Assembly (NCBI RefSeq): GCF_000513095.1
Contig: NZ_BAUT01000011.1
Coordinates: 23,496 to 87,495, forward strand
Reading direction: 5' to 3'
Source of the DNA: Halalkalibacter wakoensis JCM 9140
GTDB taxonomy: Bacteria; Bacillota; Bacilli; Bacillales; Bacillaceae_D
Length of the DNA: 64,000 nt
The translations under genes were made by a program, and so were the position numbers. The notes under the pieces are model-generated. The model was not told the DNA's origin. It made no database searches and worked only from the letters and a program-made list of their open reading frames with translations. How positions within the stretch are numbered: the stretch's first letter is position 1; each line of letters opens with the position of its first letter. This document shows positions 56,685 through 64,000 of this stretch, in pieces.

Positions 56685-56754
56685 TGAAATTCCCTCCTTT
56701 TGAGTAATAGTATAGGCAAACAAACAGAATAAATATGCATGTTTTCCTAATACA

Positions 56755-56782
56755 AAAAAAGAGCCACAAAGGGCTCTTTTTT
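56755..56782. terminator. Terminator of the YjcZ peptide gene
   Basis: AAAAAAGAGCC / GGCTCTTTTTT, 11-bp stem with a 6-nt loop. Confidence 0.85.
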
Positions 56783-56788
56783 ACTAAA

Positions 56789-56893
56789 TTAGTATGCTCC
56801 GTAACCCATCCAGCTTGCTCCAATAATAACAAGAAGGATAAATAACACTAAGATTAAAGCGAAACCTCCGCCGTATCCTGCTGCTGCACCCAT
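56789..56893 (-). CDS. YjcZ-family sporulation peptide (34 aa)
   Basis: ATG 56893 follows AGGAG by eight bases. The product is MGAAAGYGGGFALILVLF, then ILLVIIGASWMGYGAY: a Gly-rich start and one hydrophobic helix ending in a Gly/Tyr tail. This is the YjcZ/YrhC-type pattern of tiny sporulation proteins with the FALIVVLFILLVIIG core. Too short for most gene finders. A perfect terminator follows. Confidence 0.9.
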   Translation of the reverse strand: MGAAAGYGGGFALILVLFILLVIIGASWMGYGAY

Positions 56894-57116
56894 TGTAACA
56901 ACTCCTAACATATTGTATTGAGAAGCTTAACTTCACACTGTATCGTATGCGCATCGTCTTGTTTTGTTCAACTTCTGCTTTAATTTTCCGAAGCAATTAA
57001 GCGATCACATTAATTTCCTTGTCTAACCTGTTTGCTTTACGGAGATTTTATGCTCTAATAAAGGGAGGACCGTATTTATTAACGAGTTCAAGTAGTGGAA
57101 GAAGTGGGGATATAGG

Positions 57117-57995
57117 TTGAAAAAGTTCAAAAAATTTTACTTGGAAATTACGAGTATTTGCAATCTGGCCTGTAGTTTTTGTCCTCCAACCGAACGTCAG
57201 AAACAGTTTCTTTCGGTAGAGGATTTTTCGAAACGGCTTGATGAAATTAAACCTTATACAGATTTTATTTATTTGCATGTGAAAGGCGAGCCGTTGCTCC
57301 ACCCTAAGATTGATCAACTTCTTGACATAAGTCATCAAAAGGGGTTTAAAGTCAATATTACAACAAATGGGACGTTAATTAACAAAAATAAACACAAGTT
57401 ATTAAATAAACCAGCACTAAGGCAAATGAATTTTTCTCTTCATAGCTTTGATGGACATGCTGGTTCTGTCGATAAGGAAGGATATGTAGGAAGTGTTCTT
57501 TCTTTTATTAAAGAGGCAACGAGCGAGTCTGATTTAATTGTTTCGCTTAGACTATGGAATTTGACTGAAGACAATCAGACGAATGTAGAAAGACAAAGAA
57601 ATCGTGAAGTGTTAGCGCTTATTGAAAAGGAATTTGATCTTGATTTTAAAATTGAAGAAAAAGTAACGCCTGGAAGTGGGGTTAAAATTGCTGAGCGAAT
57701 TTATATCAATCAGGATTATGAATTTCAATGGCCTGCGTTACATGAAGAAGAGGATGATGGAAGGGGCTTCTGTCACGGTCTTAGAAATCAAGCTGGTATT
57801 TTAGCCAATGGTACAGTGATTCCTTGTTGTTTAGATGGAGAAGGGATCATTGATCTTGGTAACATTAACACGGATTCTTTTTCGAACATCATTGAAGGGG
57901 AACGAGCAAACAATCTGGTTGATGGCTTTTCAAGAAGAGAAGCTGTGGAGGAATTATGTAGGAAATGCGGGTACCGAAAAAGGTTTGGGAAATAG
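57117..57995 (+). CDS. Radical SAM/SPASM-like protein
   Basis: 292 residues from TTG 57117. The SAM cluster motif CNLACSFC is near residue 16; HVKGEPLLHPKIDQLLDISH and VNITTNGTLINKN mark the rest of the radical SAM half-barrel. The C-terminal third has a second Cys set: GRGFCHGL, VIPCCLDGEG and CRKCGYRKR, as in SPASM or twitch domains binding one extra Fe-S cluster. The substrate is unknown. The divergent 34-aa YjcZ gene is 220 bases away; no other precursor peptide was found. Confidence 0.9.
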   Translation: MKKFKKFYLEITSICNLACSFCPPTERQKQFLSVEDFSKRLDEIKPYTDFIYLHVKGEPLLHPKIDQLLDISHQKGFKVNITTNGTLINKNKHKLLNKPALRQMNFSLHSFDGHAGSVDKEGYVGSVLSFIKEATSESDLIVSLRLWNLTEDNQTNVERQRNREVLALIEKEFDLDFKIEEKVTPGSGVKIAERIYINQDYEFQWPALHEEEDDGRGFCHGLRNQAGILANGTVIPCCLDGEGIIDLGNINTDSFSNIIEGERANNLVDGFSRREAVEELCRKCGYRKRFGK

Positions 57996-58003
57996 GCTTA
58001 GAG

Positions 58004-58033
58004 AAAAGGGTTGTCCTTTTGACAACCCTTTTT
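58004..58033. terminator. Bidirectional terminator after the radical SAM gene
   Basis: AAAAGGGTTGTC / GACAACCCTTTT perfect 12-bp stem, 5-nt loop. Confidence 0.9.
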
Positions 58034-58035
58034 CA

Positions 58036-58314
58036 TTAATACACTTTTTCTTCAATAGCAATGCCGCTCGGTTTATAGTGTATCTTAATATTTGTCATAC
58101 ATTCACCTGCACCAGCTTCGATTCCAACGTGTTGGGCTTTTTTTATAAGTTCGAAGACTTCATTTAGATCACCTTCTACAACTGTTTCCATTGGCCCAAT
58201 ATAAAATTCAAGACCCGATTCCTTGACTACATTTAGAACCTCTGGAATCATTCCATCTGTATGCATGTCTTTTCCATCTGGTAAAATTTGAAATCCGGCA
58301 GTTACAGTAGCCAT
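58036..58314 (-). CDS. Thiamine-binding protein, MTH1187/YkoF-like
   Basis: 92 residues, a complete MTH1187 (DUF77) domain with ferredoxin-like fold: VTAGFQILPDGKDMHTDGMI, LEFYIGPMETVVEGDLNEVF, then AGECMTNIKIHYKP. Members bind thiamine or its HMP part and often occur with thiamine transporters. It is about 6 kb from the thiXYZ-tenA operon and not under the same riboswitch. A small YtxH gene is immediately upstream. Confidence 0.93.
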   Translation of the reverse strand: MATVTAGFQILPDGKDMHTDGMIPEVLNVVKESGLEFYIGPMETVVEGDLNEVFELIKKAQHVGIEAGAGECMTNIKIHYKPSGIAIEEKVY

Positions 58315-58331
58315 TTGATCATCAGTCCTTT

Positions 58332-58457
58332 CTAGTTTATCGTATTTTTAAGGTCTTCCCGAAGTTGTTCTCCTGTTTTTGGTGTTGTGAGTAATGCAAC
58401 GGTAGCACCAACTACGACACCTGCGACCGTTCCAAGTGCAACGCTTTGACGTTTCAT
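58332..58457 (-). CDS. Small YtxH-domain protein (41 aa)
   Basis: ATG 58457 follows AAGGAG by nine bases. The product is MKRQSVALGTVAGVVVGATV, then ALLTTPKTGEQLREDLKNTI. The Gly-rich helix followed by LLTTPKTGEQLRE is the YtxH signature in minimal form. Such proteins are membrane-associated and often stress-linked. It lies 17 bases upstream of the thiamine-binding gene on the same strand. Confidence 0.85.
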   Translation of the reverse strand: MKRQSVALGTVAGVVVGATVALLTTPKTGEQLREDLKNTIN

Positions 58458-58552
58458 AATGACCAACTCCTTTTTCTTGTTCTATTAGTTGGATACCCGT
58501 AACAATCGATGTAAAACATGAAAAGTCGATCTATCTCAAATCTTGTCGAAAT

Positions 58553-58596
58553 AAAAATGCCACAAGCTTGAGCAACTCTACGCTTGTGGCATTTTT
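58553..58596. terminator. Terminator of rsbP
   Basis: AAAAATGCCACAAGC / GCTTGTGGCATTTTT perfect 15-bp stem with a 14-nt loop. Confidence 0.9.
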
Positions 58597-58598
58597 AT

Positions 58599-59810
58599 TC
58601 ATTTTAAATCGACTAAAATAAAACATTGGTCATCGCTCTTTTCATCTGACAGAGTTTGTTTCTGAAGAGAATCGATAATATGGTCTTTCAATTTGATTAA
58701 AGGCATAGCATCGTTATGTTCAATTAATGTGCATAATGAATCAGTTCCAAGCGGGTCGGTGACTCCGTCTGTATAAAGGAGAAGTCTACCACCATTTTTG
58801 TATGCAAACGAGCTTGTTTTAAAGTGAATGCCTTCAAATGTTCCAAGAGGAGGAGTTTTTGAAGAAAGCTCCTGAACCTGTCCGCTTTCATCTTGCCAAA
58901 AAGCTGGAGGGTGTCCGGCGTTAATATATTCAATGGTTTTTTCGTTCGTATCAATAACTAAGTTGATAGCCGTACAGTAATGCCAGGCTTCCTTGTTATT
59001 TTGAAACAAGTTATGAAGATAATGATCAAGCTCGTGCATCACGGTCTCTGTGTTAACCCCTCTTGAAATAAGTCTTTGGAACAAAGAATGAAGTGACATT
59101 GTAATTAAAGCCGAAGAAATGCCGTGTCCCATTACGTCAAGAAGAATAATCCCATAGCGGTATGAGTCGAGTTGATAAAATCCATAAATATCACCAGATA
59201 GTTTATTTGAACCTTGATAAAAAGATTCAATGTGAATGTGCTCATTTATGATTGGGTCCGTTAACGACGTTTCTTGAATTTTTCGAGCAAGTTCCAATTC
59301 TTTTTCAGTACTTTGTTTATAGGCGTGGTTTTGTTTATTTAGCTCCAGTAATTCAGCTTGTTTTTGTTTTAAGTCCTGTAAGGCTGCTTCAAGCCGACTA
59401 TTCGCTTCATTTTTAGCAAGTAAAGCGGCTTCCGCTTCTTTTTTTGCTGTTAACAGTTCCTGTTCATATCTGCTTCGTTTCTGAATGGGAAATAAAACAC
59501 AGTCAATTTCTATTCTGTCGCCTTTGTTTCTAGCCAGACCGTTTATGATGACGGGAATTTCTCTGCCATCTACTGATTGTAAGGACGTATGGATTTCTTC
59601 AATCTTCTTTTCAACGTTTACAAGCGGAACGAAATAGAGTTGATAAAACAGTTGCGCTGGAACAGTAAGGATGGTATTAATATGCTTTCCCTGTAGTTCC
59701 TCGCGTTGATATTGAAGCAATGTTAATAACGTTTCGTTAATGGCTAGGATAAAACCATCCTTTGATAAACTTAAAAAACCACATGGTGCGTAATTTAACT
59801 GGTCATCCAT
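58599..59810 (-). CDS. rsbP: RsbP: PAS-PP2C phosphatase activating sigma-B under energy stress
   Basis: 403 residues, the same length as B. subtilis RsbP. A PAS domain (about 1-120: YAPCGFLSLSKDGFILAINE, ELQGKHINTIL) is joined by a coiled coil (about 130-195) to a PPM/SpoIIE-type phosphatase (about 200-403). Metal-binding aspartates are in LSGDIYGFYQLDSYRYGIIL, LDVMGHGISSALITM and YTDGVTDPLG. It dephosphorylates RsbV when energy falls. It is directly downstream of rsbQ (9-base gap), the standard operon. Confidence 0.94.
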   Translation of the reverse strand: MDDQLNYAPCGFLSLSKDGFILAINETLLTLLQYQREELQGKHINTILTVPAQLFYQLYFVPLVNVEKKIEEIHTSLQSVDGREIPVIINGLARNKGDRIEIDCVLFPIQKRSRYEQELLTAKKEAEAALLAKNEANSRLEAALQDLKQKQAELLELNKQNHAYKQSTEKELELARKIQETSLTDPIINEHIHIESFYQGSNKLSGDIYGFYQLDSYRYGIILLDVMGHGISSALITMSLHSLFQRLISRGVNTETVMHELDHYLHNLFQNNKEAWHYCTAINLVIDTNEKTIEYINAGHPPAFWQDESGQVQELSSKTPPLGTFEGIHFKTSSFAYKNGGRLLLYTDGVTDPLGTDSLCTLIEHNDAMPLIKLKDHIIDSLQKQTLSDEKSDDQCFILVDLK

Positions 59811-59819
59811 TCTTTTTGG

Positions 59820-60654
59820 TCACCTCTGTTTTACCCGATCATTCGACAATTGAAATTTACTTAAATACTGACGAATCGATTCAACTGTTTCTGTTGGGTG
59901 ACTAATGTGAGGACAGTGTCCTGTTGCCTTCATTTTGATAAGCATACTTGAAGGCAAGTGCTGATGAAGAAAATCGCCCACGGCATTAGGTGCAATAATG
60001 TCATCGGAACATTGTAAAATTAGGGCTGGTACAGTGACGTATGGTAATTCTTTTCGATTATCAGCGAAAAATGTCGCTTCAGCGAATTGCCGAGCCATCA
60101 CAGGGTCTGTTGAACAAAAGCGCTTTTCCAGATCATTCTTCACGTCTGGACGATCGGTATTATTTGTTAATGTTCCAGCGAACATTGAAGCCCAACCTAT
60201 ATAGTTTTTTTCCATCATGTCAAGTAACCCGTATAGTTGTTCTTTCTCAAAACCACCATAATATTTTGGTGGGTCATTTAAATAGCATGGTGAGGGGCCG
60301 ATCATAATAAGGTGTGAGAAAAAGTTGGGTTGCGAAAGTGAAGCTAGCATCCCGATGATACTTCCAACAGAATGTCCAACTAAAATGGCATCCTTCATAT
60401 GTAAAGCGGAGCAAACATCAAGAACATCCTGCACATATCCGTCAAGGGATTGGTACTTTTTCAAGTCATAAGCTTGTATATCTGATTCCCCGAAACCAAC
60501 ATAATCAAATAAAATGATTGTATACTCTTCTTCAAAAGCTGTAACGACCGATTCCCAGACGTTGGTCACAGCCAAAACCAGGAGCAAATAGCATATGCTT
60601 TTTCCCTTTTCCTCGGATTTTTACATTATTACGATGCAAAATGGTCTCATTCAT
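59820..60654 (-). pseudogene. rsbQ: RsbQ alpha/beta hydrolase, frameshifted
   Basis: ATG 60654 (after AAGGAG) gives METI-type start [20 protein letters not shown] and [10 protein letters not shown], matching the RsbQ N-terminus. The frame then shifts; the other frame continues [20 protein letters not shown], nucleophile elbow [32 protein letters not shown], acid region [12 protein letters not shown] and His in [10 protein letters not shown] to 59820. The break lies near 60568 in CAACGTCTGG; two missing bases or one extra base explains it. RsbQ is the positive partner of RsbP. If real, the lesion would abolish energy-stress activation of sigma-B. Confidence 0.88.
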
Positions 60655-60758
60655 AGTTTGACTCCTTCGTGTTGAACAGTAAAAAAATAGTCGTAACTCT
60701 ATCATATCATTTTAAACTTTGTGAGTGGTAGATAAGATATACTAAAAAGAAAAGAAAA

Positions 60759-60791
60759 AGGCGAAAAGCAAGGAAATGTCGCTTTGCGCCG
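60759..60791 (-). terminator. Weak terminator after the DinB gene
   Basis: GGCGAAAAGC / GCTTTGCGCC stem with one or two mismatches, 11-nt loop and a T-rich tail on the minus strand. Confidence 0.5.
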
Positions 60792-60805
60792 AGTAGAGAT
60801 TTTTA

Positions 60806-61339
60806 TTATTTATTAACTTGTTTTAACACCCCTAAGTATTCTTTCCAAGGCCCAACATCGTCTCTGTATCTCTCAGCCATAACCCGCGTAATTTGCGCTA
60901 CATGGGTCAAATCATGTACGACCCAAGTGGAGATTAATTCTCTTGCTTTTACTTTGCCAAATGCAGGGTGTGTACCTGTTAATTCAAGATGCGCGTAAGA
61001 ATCCATAAGGGTTTTGAGTTTTGCTAGATTTTTCATTCGAATGCTCTGAAATTGTAGCAATTTTTCTTTAATGGGTAGTGTGTTTTGTTCGTTTATGTGA
61101 GCATATCTATTAAATGGTGGAAAGGGGACAGCCTCACCTTCTTCAAGAATGATTTCTAACCTTGGAATCCAATTGTTTTTCTCCCCTTCAATAAGATGAT
61201 CGATTACTTCAGAAGCGTTCCAAGTCCCATCTCCTTCATTACATGTCAGCCAACCGTATGATAATTCAGATAAAAAGGATACAAGCATCTCTGGAGTTCG
61301 TTCAAGTACTTCAATCGCTTCTTCCATCGTAAAATTCAT
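60806..61339 (-). CDS. DinB-family protein
   Basis: 177 residues of four-helix DinB type. Evidence is [20 protein letters not shown] with a metal-type His, [20 protein letters not shown], and the third ligand region [20 protein letters not shown] with the H-x3-H pair. Such proteins are metal-dependent, thiol-linked transferases or of unknown role. AGGAG precedes ATG 61339. Single gene. Confidence 0.93.
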   Translation of the reverse strand: MNFTMEEAIEVLERTPEMLVSFLSELSYGWLTCNEGDGTWNASEVIDHLIEGEKNNWIPRLEIILEEGEAVPFPPFNRYAHINEQNTLPIKEKLLQFQSIRMKNLAKLKTLMDSYAHLELTGTHPAFGKVKARELISTWVVHDLTHVAQITRVMAERYRDDVGPWKEYLGVLKQVNK

Positions 61340-61498
61340 ATAGCAACTCCTGACTTTCCTATTTTTTAGTAAGATTCATTCTACAAATCTGTGTAAATCC
61401 CTTTTTTTAAAAGTAAAAGACTGCGTGAATATTCAAGTAAACTATTTATTGTCTGTACAGTAATGGTAAAATATAGAAAAAAATGAGTGGAGGTTCGA

Positions 61499-63130
61499 AT
61501 GACACATGATAAAAAAGTGCAACAATTAGAAGAACGTATTATTAAATTGGAAAATGAAGTTTCACGGTTAAGCGGTTTGTTGCAATCCGTTGATACAAAG
61601 ACGACAGTAAAAGAGGAAGACCGGGGTACGGAACTGACGAAAACACATTCTAAAAAACAAAAGCCAAAAAAAGAAGTCGATTATGAGAAATTGATTGGTC
61701 AGGTATGGATGCCTCGAATTTTTATCGTTGTGTTATTAATGGGTGTGTTGTGGGGGTTTAAAGCCCTTATTGATGTCGGCTTCATTAATGAGTTTGTTCG
61801 TGTGCTGTTAGGATATGTAGCTGCGGTCTTTTTGATTTGGACGGGTGCTAGACAATTCCGTCATAAGCGACACGCATTAGGTCAAGTTTTAATGGGTGGA
61901 GCCATTGTTGTTTTAATTTTAAGTACATTTGCTGGAAATGCTCTCTATGGTTTGATTCCTGGATTTTTAGCGTTCACTTTAAATGTAATCTGGGTGTTAG
62001 CGGGAATGTATGCGGCTCATACGTACAGCTCGCAATCAATCGCAGTGTTAGCATCAATTGCTGGTTTTTTTGTTCCTTTCTTAGTCGAGGGTACGTCACC
62101 GAACGTTTATTTGTTTGTTGGTTATGAAATATTCTTTTTTCTTGGATTGCTCTTTTTTTCTTTCATAAAGAAATATATAACTCTTTATTTTGTTTCAACC
62201 TTTTTATTGCACCTTACATTCGTTGCCTTTATGGTTATTACGGGTTTTGGGAGTGAATTAATCGTTGCTGGGGTTATCACTCAACATCTTTTCTTATTAT
62301 TAGCTCTTCTGTTACGAAATGCATTTTTCGATCAGCAGAAAGTTACGCTGTTAACTAGTTTTGTTTTGACTCATATTTGGGTTGTTTCAACTGGGCATGT
62401 AGATCAAACAGTTTTTCTAATAGTTGCTTTTATAGGGTATTGTGTTGTTTCTTATATACGGAGGCAAACAGAACATGTGCATATCTTTCTACCAATAGCA
62501 ACCTATAGCTTAGCGATGCTACTTGCAGATCTTTTTAGCTATGATCATTTAAGTGTGTTTTTGCTTCTTCAGGGGATGGCTGCTATTTATATGGGGCTTT
62601 ATACAAGAGGAAAGTTGCAGACGATCTTTGGTTTCGTAATCCTCTTTTTTGGAGCGGCTATTGCGATCCTTACACCAATTGAACGTGTGGCTTCCTATGA
62701 GACTATATCTTGGCTTGTATTAATTGGGAGTTTGTTCGGTTTACGTGTGATCCTTAATTCGTTTCACTCGGTTTATGAGAAGTCATTTAATCGTCAAGCT
62801 ATGATGACCTTTCTTTTTGGGAGTAAGTCTGTTCTGCTTCTTATTTTTATAACTCAATTGGGAATGGCTGCGACAACTGAATTTTCTTTTACCGTTCAAA
62901 ATGTAACAGTATCAACATTATGGGCTTGTTACGCCATTTTCGGTGTCGTTTTAGGTGTTGTTAAAGACAGAAAGAACATTCGACTTTTAGGTATCGTTTT
63001 GTTGTTTTTAACATTGTTGAAAGTTATTTTTGTAGACATAGAAGCCATCTCAATCGTTGTTCGTGCTCTTTTGTTTATTTCTCTTGGTACAATTGGCGTA
63101 GCAATTTCAAGGTTTTTTTATAAAAAATAG
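61499..63130 (+). CDS. DUF2339 multi-helix membrane protein
   Basis: 543 residues from ATG 61499 behind GGAGG. A short coiled coil (about 3-38: VQQLEERIIKLENEVSRLSG) precedes a basic linker and then some 16-18 hydrophobic helices. The first helix follows the characteristic DYEKLIGQVWMPRIFIVVLL, the DUF2339 entry signature; GGAIVVLILSTFAGNALYGL is another. The function is unknown. It begins an isolated transcript; an SRPBCC gene follows about 100 bases later. Confidence 0.92.
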   Translation: MTHDKKVQQLEERIIKLENEVSRLSGLLQSVDTKTTVKEEDRGTELTKTHSKKQKPKKEVDYEKLIGQVWMPRIFIVVLLMGVLWGFKALIDVGFINEFVRVLLGYVAAVFLIWTGARQFRHKRHALGQVLMGGAIVVLILSTFAGNALYGLIPGFLAFTLNVIWVLAGMYAAHTYSSQSIAVLASIAGFFVPFLVEGTSPNVYLFVGYEIFFFLGLLFFSFIKKYITLYFVSTFLLHLTFVAFMVITGFGSELIVAGVITQHLFLLLALLLRNAFFDQQKVTLLTSFVLTHIWVVSTGHVDQTVFLIVAFIGYCVVSYIRRQTEHVHIFLPIATYSLAMLLADLFSYDHLSVFLLLQGMAAIYMGLYTRGKLQTIFGFVILFFGAAIAILTPIERVASYETISWLVLIGSLFGLRVILNSFHSVYEKSFNRQAMMTFLFGSKSVLLLIFITQLGMAATTEFSFTVQNVTVSTLWACYAIFGVVLGVVKDRKNIRLLGIVLLFLTLLKVIFVDIEAISIVVRALLFISLGTIGVAISRFFYKK

Positions 63131-63226
63131 CAGGGCAGAGTGTGGTGGATGCAGCATTTGTTTTTCAAATGGATCAGAAATGGTATAATCAGGACAATTA
63201 CATGATTGCATAAAAAGGGGTTAAAA

Positions 63227-63646
63227 ATGAAAACCATTCAAGATATTAAACAAACGCTCGTCCTTGATGCATCGATTGAAGACGTATGGGAGAAGGTAGC
63301 TACAGCAAACGGAATTGCTTCTTGGTTTATGGACAATGATTTTGAAGCAATTAAAGGACATGAATTTCACCTTCAATCTCCGTTTGGTCCATCACCATGT
63401 AAAGTTCTTGAGATCGAAAAACCAAATCACATTGTTTTTTCATGGGATCAAGATGGTTGGGTCGTTGAGTTTAAATTAGTTAAAGAAGACGAACATCAAA
63501 CATCCTTTACTCTGGTTCATCGCGGATGGAAAGAAAATGATCAAATGGTTGAAAAAGCAAATGAGAAAAGCTCAGTGATCCGTGAAAGAATGAACCAAGG
63601 TTGGATTGGAATTCTTCAAAAGTTGAAAGAAGTGGTGGAGAAATAA
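63227..63646 (+). CDS. SRPBCC/AHSA1-family protein
   Basis: 139 residues, one START-like domain: DIKQTLVLDASIEDVWEKVA, ASWFMDNDFEAIKGHEFHL, PCKVLEIEKPNHIVFSWDQD and TSFTLVHRGWKEND. These pack as a hydrophobic cup around a helix grip. Family members bind lipids or act as Hsp90 activators or lyases; no ligand can be assigned. AAGGGG precedes ATG 63227; the upstream 63206 start lacks a site. Confidence 0.92.
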   Translation: MKTIQDIKQTLVLDASIEDVWEKVATANGIASWFMDNDFEAIKGHEFHLQSPFGPSPCKVLEIEKPNHIVFSWDQDGWVVEFKLVKEDEHQTSFTLVHRGWKENDQMVEKANEKSSVIRERMNQGWIGILQKLKEVVEK

Positions 63647-63692
63647 TGTAAGAAAAAATGCTACGAGCGAAAATTGATTATTACAAGTAAAC

Positions 63693-63736
63693 AGCTGTCC
63701 TTTCGGTTTGGGAACCGGGAGAGACAGCTTTTTTTT
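63693..63736 (+). terminator. Terminator after the SRPBCC gene
   Basis: AGCTGTC / GACAGCT outer stem with an inner CGGTT / AACCG stem, then T8. Confidence 0.75.
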
Positions 63737-63801
63737 GCACGTCAAAGATACGATTAAGGAATGAAAATAAGACATCACACTGAAAAGGGAGGAGAGGGCC
63801 T

Positions 63802-64000
63802 CTTCTGACAGGATTGGTGTTAAAAAAGAAGAAGGAGTCAGAAGAGGGTGCACCTTCTGACAGGATTGCAATGTAAAAGGATAAAAGAGTCAGAAGAGAG
63901 GTCACCTTCTGACAGAATTGCTACGAAAAAGGATAAAAGAGTCAGAAGAGAGGTCACCTTCTGACAGGATTGCAATGAAAAAGGATAAAGGAGTCAGAAG
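63802..64000 (+). repeat. 52-bp-period tandem hairpin array, cut by the window end
   Basis: Units beginning CTTCTGACAG start at 63802, 63854, 63906 and 63958, an exact 52-bp period; the array continues past the window. Each unit junction forms GTCAGAAG, 9-nt loop, CTTCTGAC, a perfect 8-bp hairpin. The last units are nearly identical, with a fixed AGAGGTCAC loop, so copying looks recent. The minus-strand frames through it are repeat translations. Confidence 0.92.

Noticed and set aside
63572..63905. Minus-strand frames over the SRPBCC 3' end and repeat array
   Set aside because: Their content is the 52-bp repeat and antisense of a supported gene.

Overview
The window comes from a low-GC Gram-positive endospore former of the Bacillaceae, most like the alkaliphilic/soil Bacillus relatives. 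The evidence is strong AGGAGG-type ribosome binding sites, frequent TTG starts, a YjcZ-family sporulation peptide, the sigma-B energy-stress pair rsbQ-rsbP, a LicT/BglP beta-glucoside system, a YkuD-type L,D-transpeptidase and a T-box leader. I saw no rRNA, tRNA, complete insertion sequence, prophage or CRISPR array. It reads as an ordinary chromosomal segment.

Layout. 0-10.6 kb: end of a sodium symporter, a frameshifted dicarboxylate symporter, brnQ, a c-di-GMP-I riboswitch in front of a chemoreceptor, a divergent TetR/MFS drug pump with two palindromic operators, then small proteins. 10.6-22.6 kb: a FAS1 protein, L,D-transpeptidase, DUF2975/XRE pair, T-box leader in front of a broken MFS gene, lipoprotein, Nudix, an ECF sigma/anti-sigma pair and small membrane proteins. 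22.7-30.1 kb: a beta-glucoside module (two 6-phospho-beta-glucosidases, HAD phosphatase, licT, bglP) with three LicT antiterminator (RAT) sites. 30-41.3 kb: Tet(L)-like MFS, polysaccharide deacetylase, a HEAT-like/NERD/LysR operon, a broken histidine kinase, monomeric sarcosine oxidase, and TetR divergent to an MMPL exporter. 41.5-46.6 kb: an NO/low-oxygen cluster (Fe-S repair protein RIC, Crp/Fnr regulator, thiGH, flavohemoglobin). 47-54.6 kb: a membrane alpha/beta hydrolase, a TPP-riboswitch-controlled thiamine-pyrimidine salvage operon (thiX-thiY-thiZ-tenA) and a second chemoreceptor behind a ykkC-class riboswitch. 54.7-64 kb: DUF1284, GNAT, YjcZ, radical SAM, thiamine-binding protein, YtxH, rsbQP, DinB, DUF2339 and SRPBCC genes.

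Two themes stand out. First, RNA control is dense: four riboswitch/T-box leaders plus three RAT sites, and both chemoreceptors sit behind riboswitches; the ykkC-class/chemoreceptor pairing is the most unusual. Second, the intergenic DNA carries three repeat families: 21-bp-period arrays of a GGACAATAAA core (three loci, five units each), 52-bp-period tandem hairpin arrays (two loci), and palindromes with a conserved GAAAAAAGG core and differing but complementary flanks (three loci). At least six genes carry a single apparent frameshift, five of them equivalent to one lost base, so either assembly indels or recent decay is common here. Function calls rest on motif recognition from the sequence alone; no database search was run.
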